A stretch of DNA of 64,000 bases. Source: JAXHMB01 sp034521755. Lineage in GTDB: Bacteria; Bacteroidota; Rhodothermia; Balneolales; Balneolaceae. The notes beneath the pieces are model-generated. The model was not told the origin of the DNA and did no database searches. It saw nothing but the letters and a program-made list of their open reading frames with translations. The position numbers were made by a program, and so were the translations under genes. The DNA lies in the NCBI GenBank assembly GCA_034521755.1, contig JAXHMB010000001.1, forward strand, positions 62,001 through 126,000, read 5' to 3'. This document shows, piece after piece, positions 1-9,170 of this stretch. Numbering within the stretch: the stretch's first letter is position 1; every line of letters starts with the position of its first letter.

Positions 1-146
1 CCTTTTTTAAAGAATTAGAAGAGCCTATTGAGCGTGCCAGCTCTGAAAAAAGTTTTTTATATTCTGTACAACTACAGGAGACTGAACGAAATGCAGCAGA
101 ATATTGTCCATACCTTTTGGATAGAGAAAAATCTGTTTCTAATTGA
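1..146 (+). CDS. C-terminal end of an unrecognised protein (partial)
   Basis: An open frame enters the window from its left edge (first full codon at position 3) and ends at the TGA at 144-146, giving about 47 residues that end in DREKSVSN. I do not recognise the family. The stretch is hydrophilic, with no membrane segment. The stop lies 30 bases before the folE2 start on the same strand, so the two could be co-transcribed. The only support is frame openness, ordinary amino-acid composition and the spacing, so this could be a chance open frame. Confidence 0.45.
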   Translation, partial: FFKELEEPIERASSEKSFLYSVQLQETERNAAEYCPYLLDREKSVSN

Positions 147-176
147 TAAACCGTTTGTTTGAACCATATTTAGAAA

Positions 177-1076
177 ATGATTACTGCAAAATTGAAACGC
201 TATTACGACCCAACTTTTACGGCTTCCAAAGACTATAAAGCGAGTATGCCGGACTTGCAAAATGGTCCCGCTTCTCTTATTGAAGGAGCTAATGTGCCCA
301 TTCAGCAGGTTGGTATTTCCAATTTTAGACTTCCGCTGAAGTATCCGCGTCCCGATGGAGAAATTACAACGCTTGAGACTTCAGTAGATGGTTATGTAGG
401 GCTTGGGGCCGGCAAGAAAGGCATCAACATGAGTCGTATTATACGTACGTTTTATGACTTTAAGGATGAAGTATTTTATCCGGACAAACTTGAAGAGGTA
501 TTGAAAGCATATAAAGAAGATCTGGATACAGATACAGGCTATATTCGTCTTCAGTTTAATTATCCGATCTTGCAAGAAAGTTTACGGTCGGGATTAGAAG
601 GATATCAATATTATGATGTAGCCTTTGAGGGAACACTCAATAAAGAAAACAACTTTCAAAAGTTTATCCATCTCGATTTTGAATACAGCAGTGCCTGCCC
701 ATGCTCGTATGAGCTTTCTGAGCACGCTAAAGAAAGTCGAAGCGTTGATGCTATTCCGCATAGTCAGCGTAGCGTTGCCAGCTTGACTCTAGAGTTAGAT
801 GACGAATTATTTGTAGAAGATATCGTAGATCTTTGTGGCAATGCACTTATGACCGAAACCCAGGTGATGGTAAAGAGAGAGGATGAGCAGGCTTTTGCAG
901 AGCTGAATGCTGCCTACCAAAAGTTTGTGGAAGATGCCGCTCGTCTGATTTATGAAGCTCTTAATGATGAGGAAGCTGTTAAGGACTTTGTGGTTCGGTG
1001 TATCCATATGGAAAGTCTGCACAGCCACGATGCGGTAAGCCGAATTTGTAAAGGCGTTAAGGGCGGACTTCGGTAG
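177..1076 (+). CDS. folE2: GTP cyclohydrolase IB (FolE2 type)
   Basis: Converts GTP to 7,8-dihydroneopterin triphosphate, the first step towards folate and queuosine precursors. The 299-residue product carries the hallmarks of the COG1469 family: LPLKYP near the N-terminus, GINMSRI, the metal-site cysteine in SACPCSYE, the PHSQRS motif and the C-terminal MESLHSHDAVSR segment. FolE2 is the metal-promiscuous alternative to FolE. The ATG at 177 follows an in-frame TAG at 171 and has no clear Shine-Dalgarno; an internal ATG at 246 (MPDLQNG) is nearer to the start of most family members and is a possible true start. Its stop is one base away from the stop of the convergent propeller gene. Identity is secure; only the start is uncertain. 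Confidence 0.93.
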   Translation: MITAKLKRYYDPTFTASKDYKASMPDLQNGPASLIEGANVPIQQVGISNFRLPLKYPRPDGEITTLETSVDGYVGLGAGKKGINMSRIIRTFYDFKDEVFYPDKLEEVLKAYKEDLDTDTGYIRLQFNYPILQESLRSGLEGYQYYDVAFEGTLNKENNFQKFIHLDFEYSSACPCSYELSEHAKESRSVDAIPHSQRSVASLTLELDDELFVEDIVDLCGNALMTETQVMVKREDEQAFAELNAAYQKFVEDAARLIYEALNDEEAVKDFVVRCIHMESLHSHDAVSRICKGVKGGLR

Positions 1077-1077
1077 G

Positions 1078-1947
1078 CTATTGTTGGACTACTATCGCAA
1101 TCTTATCTTTAATTGGGCTTACAGCCAGTCTTGTAATATTAGATAGTTCCCAATCTCCAAGATCAGCTATCTCTGTCCATCTGTTATCCATCTTTATATT
1201 ATTTACATAGAGTTTGGAACCTTTTCCCATAAAAATATAACCGGAGGGAGACCAAGCCATATCTTCACTCTCAGACAGGGTTTCTGCAAGAGGAGTAATG
1301 GTTCCATCATCAGGGTCAATAGATTTTATGATCCATTTTGTACTGTCGCTTTTATCAACGTAGCTGATATTTCCTGAGTCGGGAATTTTGTGCAGCGAAC
1401 GTCCGGGGTTTTCAGTTATTACCATATGGTTGCCCGTATTTAAGTCTGATCTTTGCAATGTAGGAGGCTCACCCAGTACAAAAGAGTAAAGGGTATTCTC
1501 ATTATACCAAGCATGGTAGCCTATAACAATATCACTTATTAATACTTCAGCTTTATCACCTGAAAATGGATATTTCCAAAGTTGCTGGGTTCCGTCTTCT
1601 TCAAGAATGATGGTAGAGAAATACTTGCCGTTTGGCATAACTGTGGGAGAATATTCACTTCCTTCAGAATCAGTGAGCCATGTTTTGCTGCCATCACTTA
1701 GGTTATAGCGCAGTACATCAGTTTGGCCGTTTCGGGTTGATGAGAATAGCACAGCTGAACCATCAGCTAAAAAATAAGGTTGATTATCATAACCGGGATT
1801 GTCTGAAATATTTACCGGGTTGGATAAGCTATAATTCTGACCTTCTTTGTTGAGGTCAAAGACAAAAACCTCGGTATTGTTTTGTGCATATAGCGTAGAA
1901 GCCAAAACACAAAATAGCATTGTAAGTACGAGGTTCTTTTTTGTCAT
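1078..1947 (-). CDS. secreted TolB-like (PD40) beta-propeller protein
   Basis: 289 residues with an N-terminal signal peptide (cleavage probably after LYAQ) followed by repeated WD40-like PD40 units, seen as DNQPYFLADGSAVLFSS, EYSPTVMPNGKYFSTI and DMAWSPSGYIFMG. The fold is expected to be a partial or full beta-propeller exported to the periplasm or surface, where such proteins usually bind other proteins; TolB is the best known relative. No catalytic motif is visible. It starts only nine bases downstream of the end of kgd on the same strand, so it is probably transcribed with it, although a functional link to the TCA enzyme is not apparent. Exact role unknown. Confidence 0.8.
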   Translation of the reverse strand: MTKKNLVLTMLFCVLASTLYAQNNTEVFVFDLNKEGQNYSLSNPVNISDNPGYDNQPYFLADGSAVLFSSTRNGQTDVLRYNLSDGSKTWLTDSEGSEYSPTVMPNGKYFSTIILEEDGTQQLWKYPFSGDKAEVLISDIVIGYHAWYNENTLYSFVLGEPPTLQRSDLNTGNHMVITENPGRSLHKIPDSGNISYVDKSDSTKWIIKSIDPDDGTITPLAETLSESEDMAWSPSGYIFMGKGSKLYVNNIKMDNRWTEIADLGDWELSNITRLAVSPIKDKIAIVVQQ

Positions 1948-1956
1948 CCCACTTAT

Positions 1957-2589
1957 TTATTCGATGGCTCCTTTAACCAGTTTCTCCTGTTCAGCCTTAT
2001 GAATTTTCATCTGTCCCGCCGCCGGAGAAGCAGAAGCCTGACGTCCGACATAATGTAAGCTTTGCCCGTCTGTCAGCTGTTCCATTATGCGTGTTGATAT
2101 GAATGTCCAAGCACCCATATTTTTGGGCTCTTCCTGGCACCATACAATGTCTTCTACATTGCTGAATTCTTCCAACATTTCCCTTACATCATTGTCAGGG
2201 AAGGGGTAAAACTGCTCTAGTCGGATAATTGCAACATTATCAGCTTCTTTATCCTGGCGATGTTGATAAAGATCGTAATAAACTTTGCCGGAGCAGAACA
2301 CGAGGCGATCCACCTTTTTAGCATCGCTGATCTCATTATCAGGTATCAGTGGTTTGTAACTTCCGTTGGCCAAATCATCGGTTGTTGATGTAGCCAGTTT
2401 GTGTCGCAATAAGCTCTTGGGCGACATAATAATGAGAGGTTTCTTATTCTCTTGCATAGCTTGCTTTCTCAGAATATGGAAGTACTGAGCCGGAGTAGTA
2501 AGGTTTACAACCTGCATATTGTCTTCAGCACAAAGCTGCAAAAAGCGTTCAAGCCGGGCTGAGGAGTGTTCAGGTCCCTTGACCTTCAT
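1957..2589 (-). CDS. kgd: kgd fragment 3: E1 C-terminal domain
   Basis: Third piece of the interrupted kgd gene, 210 residues; the homologous part begins at GPEHSSARLERFLQL and continues to the end of the transketolase C-terminal domain (CSGKVYYDL, EQFYPFPD, WCQEEPKNMGAW). The apparent ATG at 2589 lies in out-of-frame sequence upstream of the homologous part and is probably not used as a start. Confidence 0.6.
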   Translation of the reverse strand: MKVKGPEHSSARLERFLQLCAEDNMQVVNLTTPAQYFHILRKQAMQENKKPLIIMSPKSLLRHKLATSTTDDLANGSYKPLIPDNEISDAKKVDRLVFCSGKVYYDLYQHRQDKEADNVAIIRLEQFYPFPDNDVREMLEEFSNVEDIVWCQEEPKNMGAWTFISTRIMEQLTDGQSLHYVGRQASASPAAGQMKIHKAEQEKLVKGAIE

Positions 2590-3025
2590 ATCCGTGTGGA
2601 AGTGTCATTACAAGTGAAGATTTTTGACCCCATTTGGCTTCAGATGCAGAGATGAATTGATCAATAGGAACTTGTGCCCCGTTTACAAAATCACCAAACT
2701 GTGCTTCCCAGATAACCAGCGCATCCAGGTTTGCAGCACTGTAGCCAAATTCAAAACCAAGGCAGGCAAACTCACTCAGTAAACTATTATAGGGATAAAA
2801 CGGTGCCTGGTCATCACTAAGATTATTCAAAGGAATAAACTCTTGGTCAGTCTGGGTTCCATGAAGAATGGCATGACGATGAGAGAAAGTACCACGTTCA
2901 GCATCTTGTCCAGTCAGGCGTACTGTTACCCCACTTTTCAATAGTGAACCAAATGAAAGTGCTTCAGCAAAGCCCCAGTCAATTTTCTTTTCATTAGCTT
3001 CCACAATTTCAGCTCGTTTAGCCAA
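2570..3025 (-). CDS. kgd: kgd fragment 2: E1 pyrimidine-binding domain
   Basis: Second piece of the interrupted kgd gene, 151 residues; it overlaps the first by eight bases and would have to start at a TTG. It carries the pyrimidine-binding domain motifs KIDWGFAEALSFG, RLTGQDAERGTFSHRH and VIWEAQFGDF and ends in the out-of-frame residue after HGYEGQG. An independent translation start here is unlikely; it is listed so that the frame is not lost. Confidence 0.6.
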   Translation of the reverse strand: MAKRAEIVEANEKKIDWGFAEALSFGSLLKSGVTVRLTGQDAERGTFSHRHAILHGTQTDQEFIPLNNLSDDQAPFYPYNSLLSEFACLGFEFGYSAANLDALVIWEAQFGDFVNGAQVPIDQFISASEAKWGQKSSLVMTLPHGYEGQGT

Positions 3026-5621
3026 TTGCTTTCAACAGCTTAGGATTGGCATCAAAATCTTTAGGAACGGTATTAAGCTTTATGGCAATATCTTTTAGTT
3101 TATTACGAGAGTAGGTGGTGTCGGGGAAATCAGGCCACTCATCTTGGGTCATCTCATGTCGGTCCATCATGTCTTCGGTAACCTCAAGTGGAGAAGAATT
3201 CTTAGCTTCTTCAAAAGCTTGTTGCAGGATTTCATCAAATTCCTGGAAGATTTCTTCTGTCTCCTCTTCACTAAGCTCACCCTTGCGAAGCAATTCTTTT
3301 GTGTAGATATCTCTAACGGTAGAATGATTATCAATTTCTTTATACATGCCGGGCTGGGTAAAGGCTGGTTCGTCGCCTTCATTATGGCCGTGCTTACGAA
3401 AACCGATGAGATCAATAACTACGTCTTTGCCGAATTTCTGGCGATATTCAAAAGCCATTTGCATGGCATGAACGGCTTCTTCGGGATTGTCTCCATTTAC
3501 ATGGAATATCGGAGCCAGAATCATCTTGGCCAGATCGGATGCGTATTCCGTGGAGCGTCCATCTTCAGGCAGAGTAGTAAATCCAATTTGGTTATTGGCG
3601 ATAATATGAACGGTACCCCCGGTATTATAGGCATCTAATTGCGACATGTTCAAAGTTTCAGCCACCACGCCCTGACCTGCAAACGCAGCATCTCCATGGA
3701 TGAGCACAGGCAATACATTTTTCTTGGGATCTTCTTCATCAAGATGATCTTGAGTAGCCCGTGTGGCCCCTTCTGTAACAGGGTTTACTGCTTCAAGGTG
3801 GCTTGGATTTGGCATAAGTTCAATCTCAACTTTTTTACCTGATTTTGTAGAAAATTCACCTTTTGTTCCTAAGTGATACTTTACATCACCCGAACCCTGA
3901 ATACTGTCAGGGTCAAGGTTACCTTCAAAATCAGCAAAAACCTTTTTATAGGGCTTGTTCATGATATTCACGAGAATATTCAATCGTCCCCTGTGGGCCA
4001 TGCCCATAAATATTTTTTCAACTTCTGCCTCACCGGCCTGTTCAACCAGCTGATTCATAATAGGAATGAGTGTGTCGTTACCTTCGAGAGAGAAGCGCTT
4101 ATGGCCAATATATTTTTTGTGTAGAAACTGCTCAAAAGCCATGGCCTGATTCAGCTTGTGTAAAATCTCTTTTTTATCTTCTTTAGAAAGGTCAGGCGAA
4201 TTGGCTGTTGACTCCATCCGTTCACGGAGCCATTTACGTTCTTCAAGATCGAGCAGGTGCATAAATTCAGCACCAATCTTTCCACAATAGGTATCACGGA
4301 GCAGTTTAATAATCACTCGGAGAGGAGCTTTTTCATATCCCCCCAAACCGGCACAATAGAATTCTCTGTCCAGATCCCATAAGGTCAATCCATAGTATTC
4401 AAAATCAAGTTCAGGACTATGGCCCGGTTCATCACTCAGTGGATTAAGATCGGCCAATTTGTGCCCGCGTGTTCGATACATATTGATAAGTCGCATAACA
4501 GCAATGGCGCGCTTATTTTCCTCAAGAGATGCACCTTGTCCATCCAGCTGTCCGGCATACTTGTCTTCGCCAAAAGGAATGGGCTCGTAAGGGATTTCCA
4601 GATCAGCAAAAATTTCATCATAAAAATCTTTTTCACCGTTGAGCAGGCTGTGAATTTCTCTGAGGAATGAACCCGATTCTGCTCCCTGGATGACACGGTG
4701 ATCATAAGTTGAAGTCACAGTCATTACTTTGCTGATGCCCAGTTGGTTAAGCACTTCCTGGGACATAGACTGGTACTCAGCCGGATAGTCAATTGCACCG
4801 GTGGCAATGATAGTACCCTGCTTTTTCATGAGGCGCGGTACTGAAGCTACCGTTCCAATCATTCCCGGATTGGTAAGCGTAAGGGTAGTACCCTGAAAAT
4901 CAGAAATCTCAAGATTACCGTTTCTGGCTTTATCAATTAATTCGGCATAGGCATACAGGAACTCCTTGAAATTCATTTTGTCGACGCCCTTAATATTGGG
5001 CACTAACAAATTGCGCGAGCCATCTTTATTTTGGACATCGATGGCAAGTCCGAGATTAACCTGATCTGGAATAACTTTGGTGGGCTCGCCATCTTTATAC
5101 ATGAACGAGTTGTTCATGTTTGGAAACTCTTTTAGTGCTTTTACTATAGCCCAGGCAATGAAATGCGTAAATGAAGCCTTGGGTTCACCGCGTTGCAGTA
5201 AGTGGCGATTGATGATGGCGCGATCTTCAATCAGCATCTTCATGGGAAGCACACGCTGAGATGTAGCAGTAGGTACTTCCAGGCTTTCATTCATGTTTTC
5301 AGCAATCTTGCTGGAAATGCCTTTAATTTTTTCAAATGTTGCACCGGAAGGTGTTTTTTCATCAGGTTTTTTAGCCTTTTTAGGAGCTTCTGAAGATTTT
5401 TTGGACTGAGCAGGAGCGGCTTGAGTTGCAGCAGAATCTGGCCTGCCGTTATCAGCAGCTGCTGCCTGATCTTTTAATTCTTTTGCAGAGGATTCATCAT
5501 CTATTTCGTCAAAGTATTGTTTCCAGTGAGCGGGTACAGAAGAAGGGTCTTCTTGATATTGATTATACAGTTCTTCAACGAGGGCGGAATTTGGGCCAAA
5601 AACGGCTTCAAGAGATTTCAA
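3018..5621 (-). CDS. kgd: kgd fragment 1: E1 N-terminus, E2 domain and most of E1
   Basis: First uninterrupted piece of the interrupted kgd gene, 867 residues, ending in the out-of-frame tail AIG. It contains the complete E2 acyltransferase domain (His308) and the thiamine-diphosphate-binding part of E1, but not the transketolase central/C-terminal portion, so alone it should not complete the dehydrogenase fold. Start codon TTG. Confidence 0.7.
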   Translation of the reverse strand: MKSLEAVFGPNSALVEELYNQYQEDPSSVPAHWKQYFDEIDDESSAKELKDQAAAADNGRPDSAATQAAPAQSKKSSEAPKKAKKPDEKTPSGATFEKIKGISSKIAENMNESLEVPTATSQRVLPMKMLIEDRAIINRHLLQRGEPKASFTHFIAWAIVKALKEFPNMNNSFMYKDGEPTKVIPDQVNLGLAIDVQNKDGSRNLLVPNIKGVDKMNFKEFLYAYAELIDKARNGNLEISDFQGTTLTLTNPGMIGTVASVPRLMKKQGTIIATGAIDYPAEYQSMSQEVLNQLGISKVMTVTSTYDHRVIQGAESGSFLREIHSLLNGEKDFYDEIFADLEIPYEPIPFGEDKYAGQLDGQGASLEENKRAIAVMRLINMYRTRGHKLADLNPLSDEPGHSPELDFEYYGLTLWDLDREFYCAGLGGYEKAPLRVIIKLLRDTYCGKIGAEFMHLLDLEERKWLRERMESTANSPDLSKEDKKEILHKLNQAMAFEQFLHKKYIGHKRFSLEGNDTLIPIMNQLVEQAGEAEVEKIFMGMAHRGRLNILVNIMNKPYKKVFADFEGNLDPDSIQGSGDVKYHLGTKGEFSTKSGKKVEIELMPNPSHLEAVNPVTEGATRATQDHLDEEDPKKNVLPVLIHGDAAFAGQGVVAETLNMSQLDAYNTGGTVHIIANNQIGFTTLPEDGRSTEYASDLAKMILAPIFHVNGDNPEEAVHAMQMAFEYRQKFGKDVVIDLIGFRKHGHNEGDEPAFTQPGMYKEIDNHSTVRDIYTKELLRKGELSEEETEEIFQEFDEILQQAFEEAKNSSPLEVTEDMMDRHEMTQDEWPDFPDTTYSRNKLKDIAIKLNTVPKDFDANPKLLKAIG

Positions 5622-5841
5622 AATGGAATCTAATTGAGTGATTTTTTAAAAAGGTAAAACAACCTTTTATGAATTAAAATTGAATGATATTTTTGGTTTC
5701 TTTCAATCGGTAATTATCTACTTTCAAAGTTAAACATTGTATCATTAAAATACGATTCTTCTCAATAGATAATTTGTTACTTTAAATCCTTTATTTTAAA
5801 AAAGCCCAACAAATAAAATTTACGAAGCATTCTAGGCATAT

Positions 5842-7635
5842 ATGACTGAAACAAAGACAAAAAAGACCGGTGCTGAAAACATACAGTGGGATCTTTCTGA
5901 TTTATATGATTCTATTGATGACCCTGCAATTGCCAAAGACCGTAAACTTGTGCTTAAAAAAGCTGATGAGTTTGCCTCAAAGTACAAAGAGAATATCAAT
6001 CAGCTGAATGCTTCAGAGTTTAAGCAGGCTCTTATTGAGTATGAAGAAATTATTGAACTGATTGGAAAGATTGGTTCCTATGCCCACTTGATTTGGTCAA
6101 CTGATACCGGAAATGCTGAATATGGCAAATTGATGCAACAGGCCAATGAACTTTCATCTGAAGTGCATCAAAAATTGGTATTTTTTGATGTTGAATGGAT
6201 GCGCGTGGATGATGATAAGGCCCAAAAACTTATTGAGAGTAATGAGCTGGAACACTACAAGCATTATTTGGAGTCATCTCGTAGATATAAAGAGCACATA
6301 CTCAGCGAAAAAGAAGAACAGATTTTATCGGCAAAATCAGTGACCGGAAAAAGCGCTTGGAACCGTTATTTTGATGAAACTATTGGTGCGGCGCGCTTCG
6401 AGCTTGAAGGGGAAGAAATGACTGAGCAAGAAGTGTTGAGTAAACTCCATGAGCCGGATCGGGAGCTTCGTAAAAAGGCCCATGCTTCTCTTACCGAAAA
6501 GTTCAGGGACATGAGCCGAACACTTACTTTTGTATTTAATACCCTGTTGGCAGACAAGCATACCAATGATAAACTTCGGAATTATAACAGCTGGATTTCC
6601 TCTCGAAATTTATCTAACGAAATTGATGATGATACCGTAGAGCTTTTGGTTGACTCGGTGACAGATAACTATTCTCTAGTCCAGCGATTTTATAAGCTTA
6701 AGAAAAACTTACTTGGCTATGACAAGCTCTATGACTATGATCGATATGCGCCACTTCTAAAAAATGAAGAAGAGATTAAATGGGATAAAGCCCGGGAAAT
6801 GGTACTTAGTTCGTACAGTGAGTTTCATCCTGATATGGGAAGTATTGCCGGTAAGTTTTTTGAACACAGTTGGATCGATGCTGCTATAAAGCCGGGAAAG
6901 AGAGGAGGGGCCTATTCGGCCAGCACTGTCCCTTCTGTGCATCCTTATGTGTTTATGAACTTTGATGGGAAAATTCGAGATGTACAGACTCTGGCTCATG
7001 AACTTGGCCATGGCGTGCATCAATACCTCTCAAGAAAGCAGGGAGCTTTGCAAGCGAGCACACCACTCACAACCGCAGAAACGGCCTCAGTTTTTGGAGA
7101 GATGCTTGTTTTTCAAAATATCATGCAAAAGCTGGATGACCCTAAGGAAAAATTGGCTCTGCTTATTGGAAAGATTGACGACACTATAGCAACTGTATTT
7201 CGTCAGGTATCCATGAATCGATTTGAGCACGCTATGCACACGAAACGCAGAGAAGATGGCGAGCTGACTACTGAAGAGTTTTCGCAGTTATGGCGAAACG
7301 CACAAGTAAATTTATATGGAGATTCGGTTGAACTGACAGATAGTTATGATATTTGGTGGTGCTATATTCCACACTTTCTGCATACTCCGGGTTATGTTTA
7401 TGCCTATGCATTTGGAGAACTGCTTGTTTTAGCTTTATATGAAGAATATATGCAAAGCAATAATGGTTTTGCCGACAACTACATAAAAATGCTTGAGGCT
7501 GGAGGCTCTGACTGGCCTGAAAATATTGTGGGTACTATGGGATTAGATATTACAGATCCAAAGTTTTGGAATAAAGGCCTTCAGGCAGTTAAGAAAATGA
7601 TAACTCAGGCAGAAGAACTAGCACAGAAAGTTTAG
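5842..7635 (+). CDS. pepF: M3-family oligoendopeptidase F
   Basis: Cytoplasmic zinc metallopeptidase that trims short peptides, for example those left by protein turnover or signal-peptide degradation. The 597-residue product has the usual PepF length, an N-terminal helical oligopeptidase domain starting near NIQWDLSDLY, and the zinc-binding motif HELGH at residues 386-390 within TLAHELGHGVHQY. The third ligand region ETASVFGEML follows about 28 residues later, and the substrate-pocket segment HTPGYVYAYAFGELL is intact. No signal peptide. It leads a three-gene run: the GAF protein begins 11 bases downstream and deoB overlaps that. The 220-base gap to the divergent kgd gene should hold both promoters. 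Identity is firm. Confidence 0.93.
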   Translation: MTETKTKKTGAENIQWDLSDLYDSIDDPAIAKDRKLVLKKADEFASKYKENINQLNASEFKQALIEYEEIIELIGKIGSYAHLIWSTDTGNAEYGKLMQQANELSSEVHQKLVFFDVEWMRVDDDKAQKLIESNELEHYKHYLESSRRYKEHILSEKEEQILSAKSVTGKSAWNRYFDETIGAARFELEGEEMTEQEVLSKLHEPDRELRKKAHASLTEKFRDMSRTLTFVFNTLLADKHTNDKLRNYNSWISSRNLSNEIDDDTVELLVDSVTDNYSLVQRFYKLKKNLLGYDKLYDYDRYAPLLKNEEEIKWDKAREMVLSSYSEFHPDMGSIAGKFFEHSWIDAAIKPGKRGGAYSASTVPSVHPYVFMNFDGKIRDVQTLAHELGHGVHQYLSRKQGALQASTPLTTAETASVFGEMLVFQNIMQKLDDPKEKLALLIGKIDDTIATVFRQVSMNRFEHAMHTKRREDGELTTEEFSQLWRNAQVNLYGDSVELTDSYDIWWCYIPHFLHTPGYVYAYAFGELLVLALYEEYMQSNNGFADNYIKMLEAGGSDWPENIVGTMGLDITDPKFWNKGLQAVKKMITQAEELAQKV

Positions 7636-7646
7636 GGATAAAAAGG

Positions 7647-9170
7647 ATGGAAACTTACGCACAGGCCCGGGAAAAAGATCGATCGAATGCAGAGATTATG
7701 GGGCATAAACGTCAGGAAAAAGCACTTCGGGAATTTAAACAGGTACTTGAAGACCTTGTGTTTCTTTTGAGAAGCGCCTCAGGCATGGAGACGGTATATA
7801 TGTATTGGGTAAACCGTTCGCGCGAACAATTTGTGATGGAAACCAAGTCTACTTGCTTAACCAACGTAATGTTTCAGGATCGCATCAGTTTTGATGAACA
7901 TTTTCTGGAAAAGTATAAAGACATTTCGGAACCACTGACTGTTGAAATAGGTAATGAATTGTCGGCAGATGAGTTGTCTCACTATTATAATGATACTCCT
8001 GTTCAATATATTACTGTACTGCCATTTACTAACAATGGTGAAACGGTAGCTATAACCGTTTTAGAATCAAGTGAGCATATATTTAGCGATGATAAAAGCG
8101 AAATCGTCTACTCCTATATCGACGCCTTGAGAAATGTACTTAATACCTATCTGGAAATCAGTGATCTGTATGAGCGACAGGAAGAGTGGATTGATTATGA
8201 ACAGTCTCTTTCTGTTTTAAATACACGGAGTCATCGTGCTGAACTTATTAAACGAATGATTAATACGATGCAAGGTTTTCTTCATCATGGAGGGGTTTCA
8301 TTTGTATCGCAGGGTATGGGCGGATGGGCTAATGTAATGAATTCTGAAAATGCCAACTGGGCTCCGCCTATTGGAATGCCGCTGGAAGAGCGAACACTTG
8401 CACATGAAGCTTTGGAAAAAGGAAGTCCCGAATTTTCTATTCACTTCAATAATAATCCAAAGCGTCTTTCGCCTCGAGAACACCACACTGAAGGAGCAAG
8501 CCTTGCTATTCCCATGCTGATGGATGACAGGCGTCAGGGTTTGGTATTGGTATATGACGAAAATCCACTGGTTTTTAAAGAGTCTACAAAACACAAGCTC
8601 ATCAACTTTGTACGGACAACCGGACTTAAGATCATGGCCAATGAGTCTAAACTTGATGTTGATGAGAACTTGTTGACCAACGATTATGGTGCTTTTTTAC
8701 CTGATGTTTGGGAGCGCATGGTTGATGCCGAATTAAAGCGAAAACGGCAGGAACTAACCCGATATCATTCTTGGCTGGGGCTGATTACACTTGCTGACCT
8801 GCCGAGTATTCGTACTAAGTTGCGTTTAGAAGAACTGCATCAAATGCAGAAAGATTTAATAAAGGCTTTTAATCCCAGCCAATTTGGAGTGCCGGGAATT
8901 ATTGGTTTCCATTCTGATTATGTGTATACGTTTTTCCTACAGAGCAAAGACGAAAAAGCAATTGAACATTGGACCAAGTCATTGAAGCAACAATTTTCTG
9001 AGCCATTTGAACTGACAAATAGGAAACAAATTAATGGTAATATCAAAGTTGGTTTCACCCATTTAGATCCTGATATATCTGATTCATACCAAGCCGTTTC
9101 TAATGCAAAGTCAGCACTTTCTAAAGCTATGAAAGGTGCATCTAAAGCCAGCGGAATAGAAAATGGGTAA
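7647..9170 (+). CDS. GAF-domain protein with a degenerate GGDEF-like C-terminus
   Basis: 507 residues, cytoplasmic, no membrane segment. Residues about 30-165 and 190-335 each look like a GAF sensor domain (second one includes GASLAIPMLMDDRRQGLVLV). The last 170 residues have the length and secondary-structure pattern of a nucleotide-cyclase fold ending in an AVSNAKSALSKAMK helix like the AD.ALY.AK helix of GGDEF proteins, but the catalytic loop is replaced by GIIGFHSDYVYTF, so diguanylate cyclase activity is not expected. A strong purine-rich site (AAAAAGG) lies just before the ATG. It sits between pepF and deoB and overlaps deoB by eight bases, so its level is tied to theirs. The fold assignments are inference by pattern; the function is unknown. 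Confidence 0.6.
   Translation: METYAQAREKDRSNAEIMGHKRQEKALREFKQVLEDLVFLLRSASGMETVYMYWVNRSREQFVMETKSTCLTNVMFQDRISFDEHFLEKYKDISEPLTVEIGNELSADELSHYYNDTPVQYITVLPFTNNGETVAITVLESSEHIFSDDKSEIVYSYIDALRNVLNTYLEISDLYERQEEWIDYEQSLSVLNTRSHRAELIKRMINTMQGFLHHGGVSFVSQGMGGWANVMNSENANWAPPIGMPLEERTLAHEALEKGSPEFSIHFNNNPKRLSPREHHTEGASLAIPMLMDDRRQGLVLVYDENPLVFKESTKHKLINFVRTTGLKIMANESKLDVDENLLTNDYGAFLPDVWERMVDAELKRKRQELTRYHSWLGLITLADLPSIRTKLRLEELHQMQKDLIKAFNPSQFGVPGIIGFHSDYVYTFFLQSKDEKAIEHWTKSLKQQFSEPFELTNRKQINGNIKVGFTHLDPDISDSYQAVSNAKSALSKAMKGASKASGIENG

Larger units (their letters stand above)
1957..5621 (-). pseudogene. kgd: multifunctional 2-oxoglutarate decarboxylase/dehydrogenase, interrupted by two frameshifts
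   Basis: Taken together the three frames encode about 1225 residues, the length of mycobacterial KGD, and align along it in order: an N-terminal E1-type segment (residues 8-41), an Ala/Lys/Pro linker, an E2 succinyltransferase domain (about 120-345, active-site motif TYDHRVIQGAESG with His308), and a thiamine-diphosphate E1 domain from about 370 (motif GDAAFAGQG; then IIANNQIGFTT). There is no lipoyl domain, as in KGD. It would feed succinyl-CoA or succinic semialdehyde into the TCA cycle. The frame changes at about 3031 and 2577; each is explained by one extra base in a three-base run (AAA and GGG in the coding strand), restoring LLKQLAKRAE and YEGQGPEHSS. All conserved motifs are otherwise intact, which favours a sequencing or assembly error over decay. 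Translation probably starts at TTG 5621 (stop in frame about nine codons upstream). Confidence 0.85.

Noticed and set aside
3144..3638. 164-residue plus-strand frame inside kgd
   Set aside because: Antisense to conserved E1 sequence of kgd, with no family resemblance; a shadow frame.
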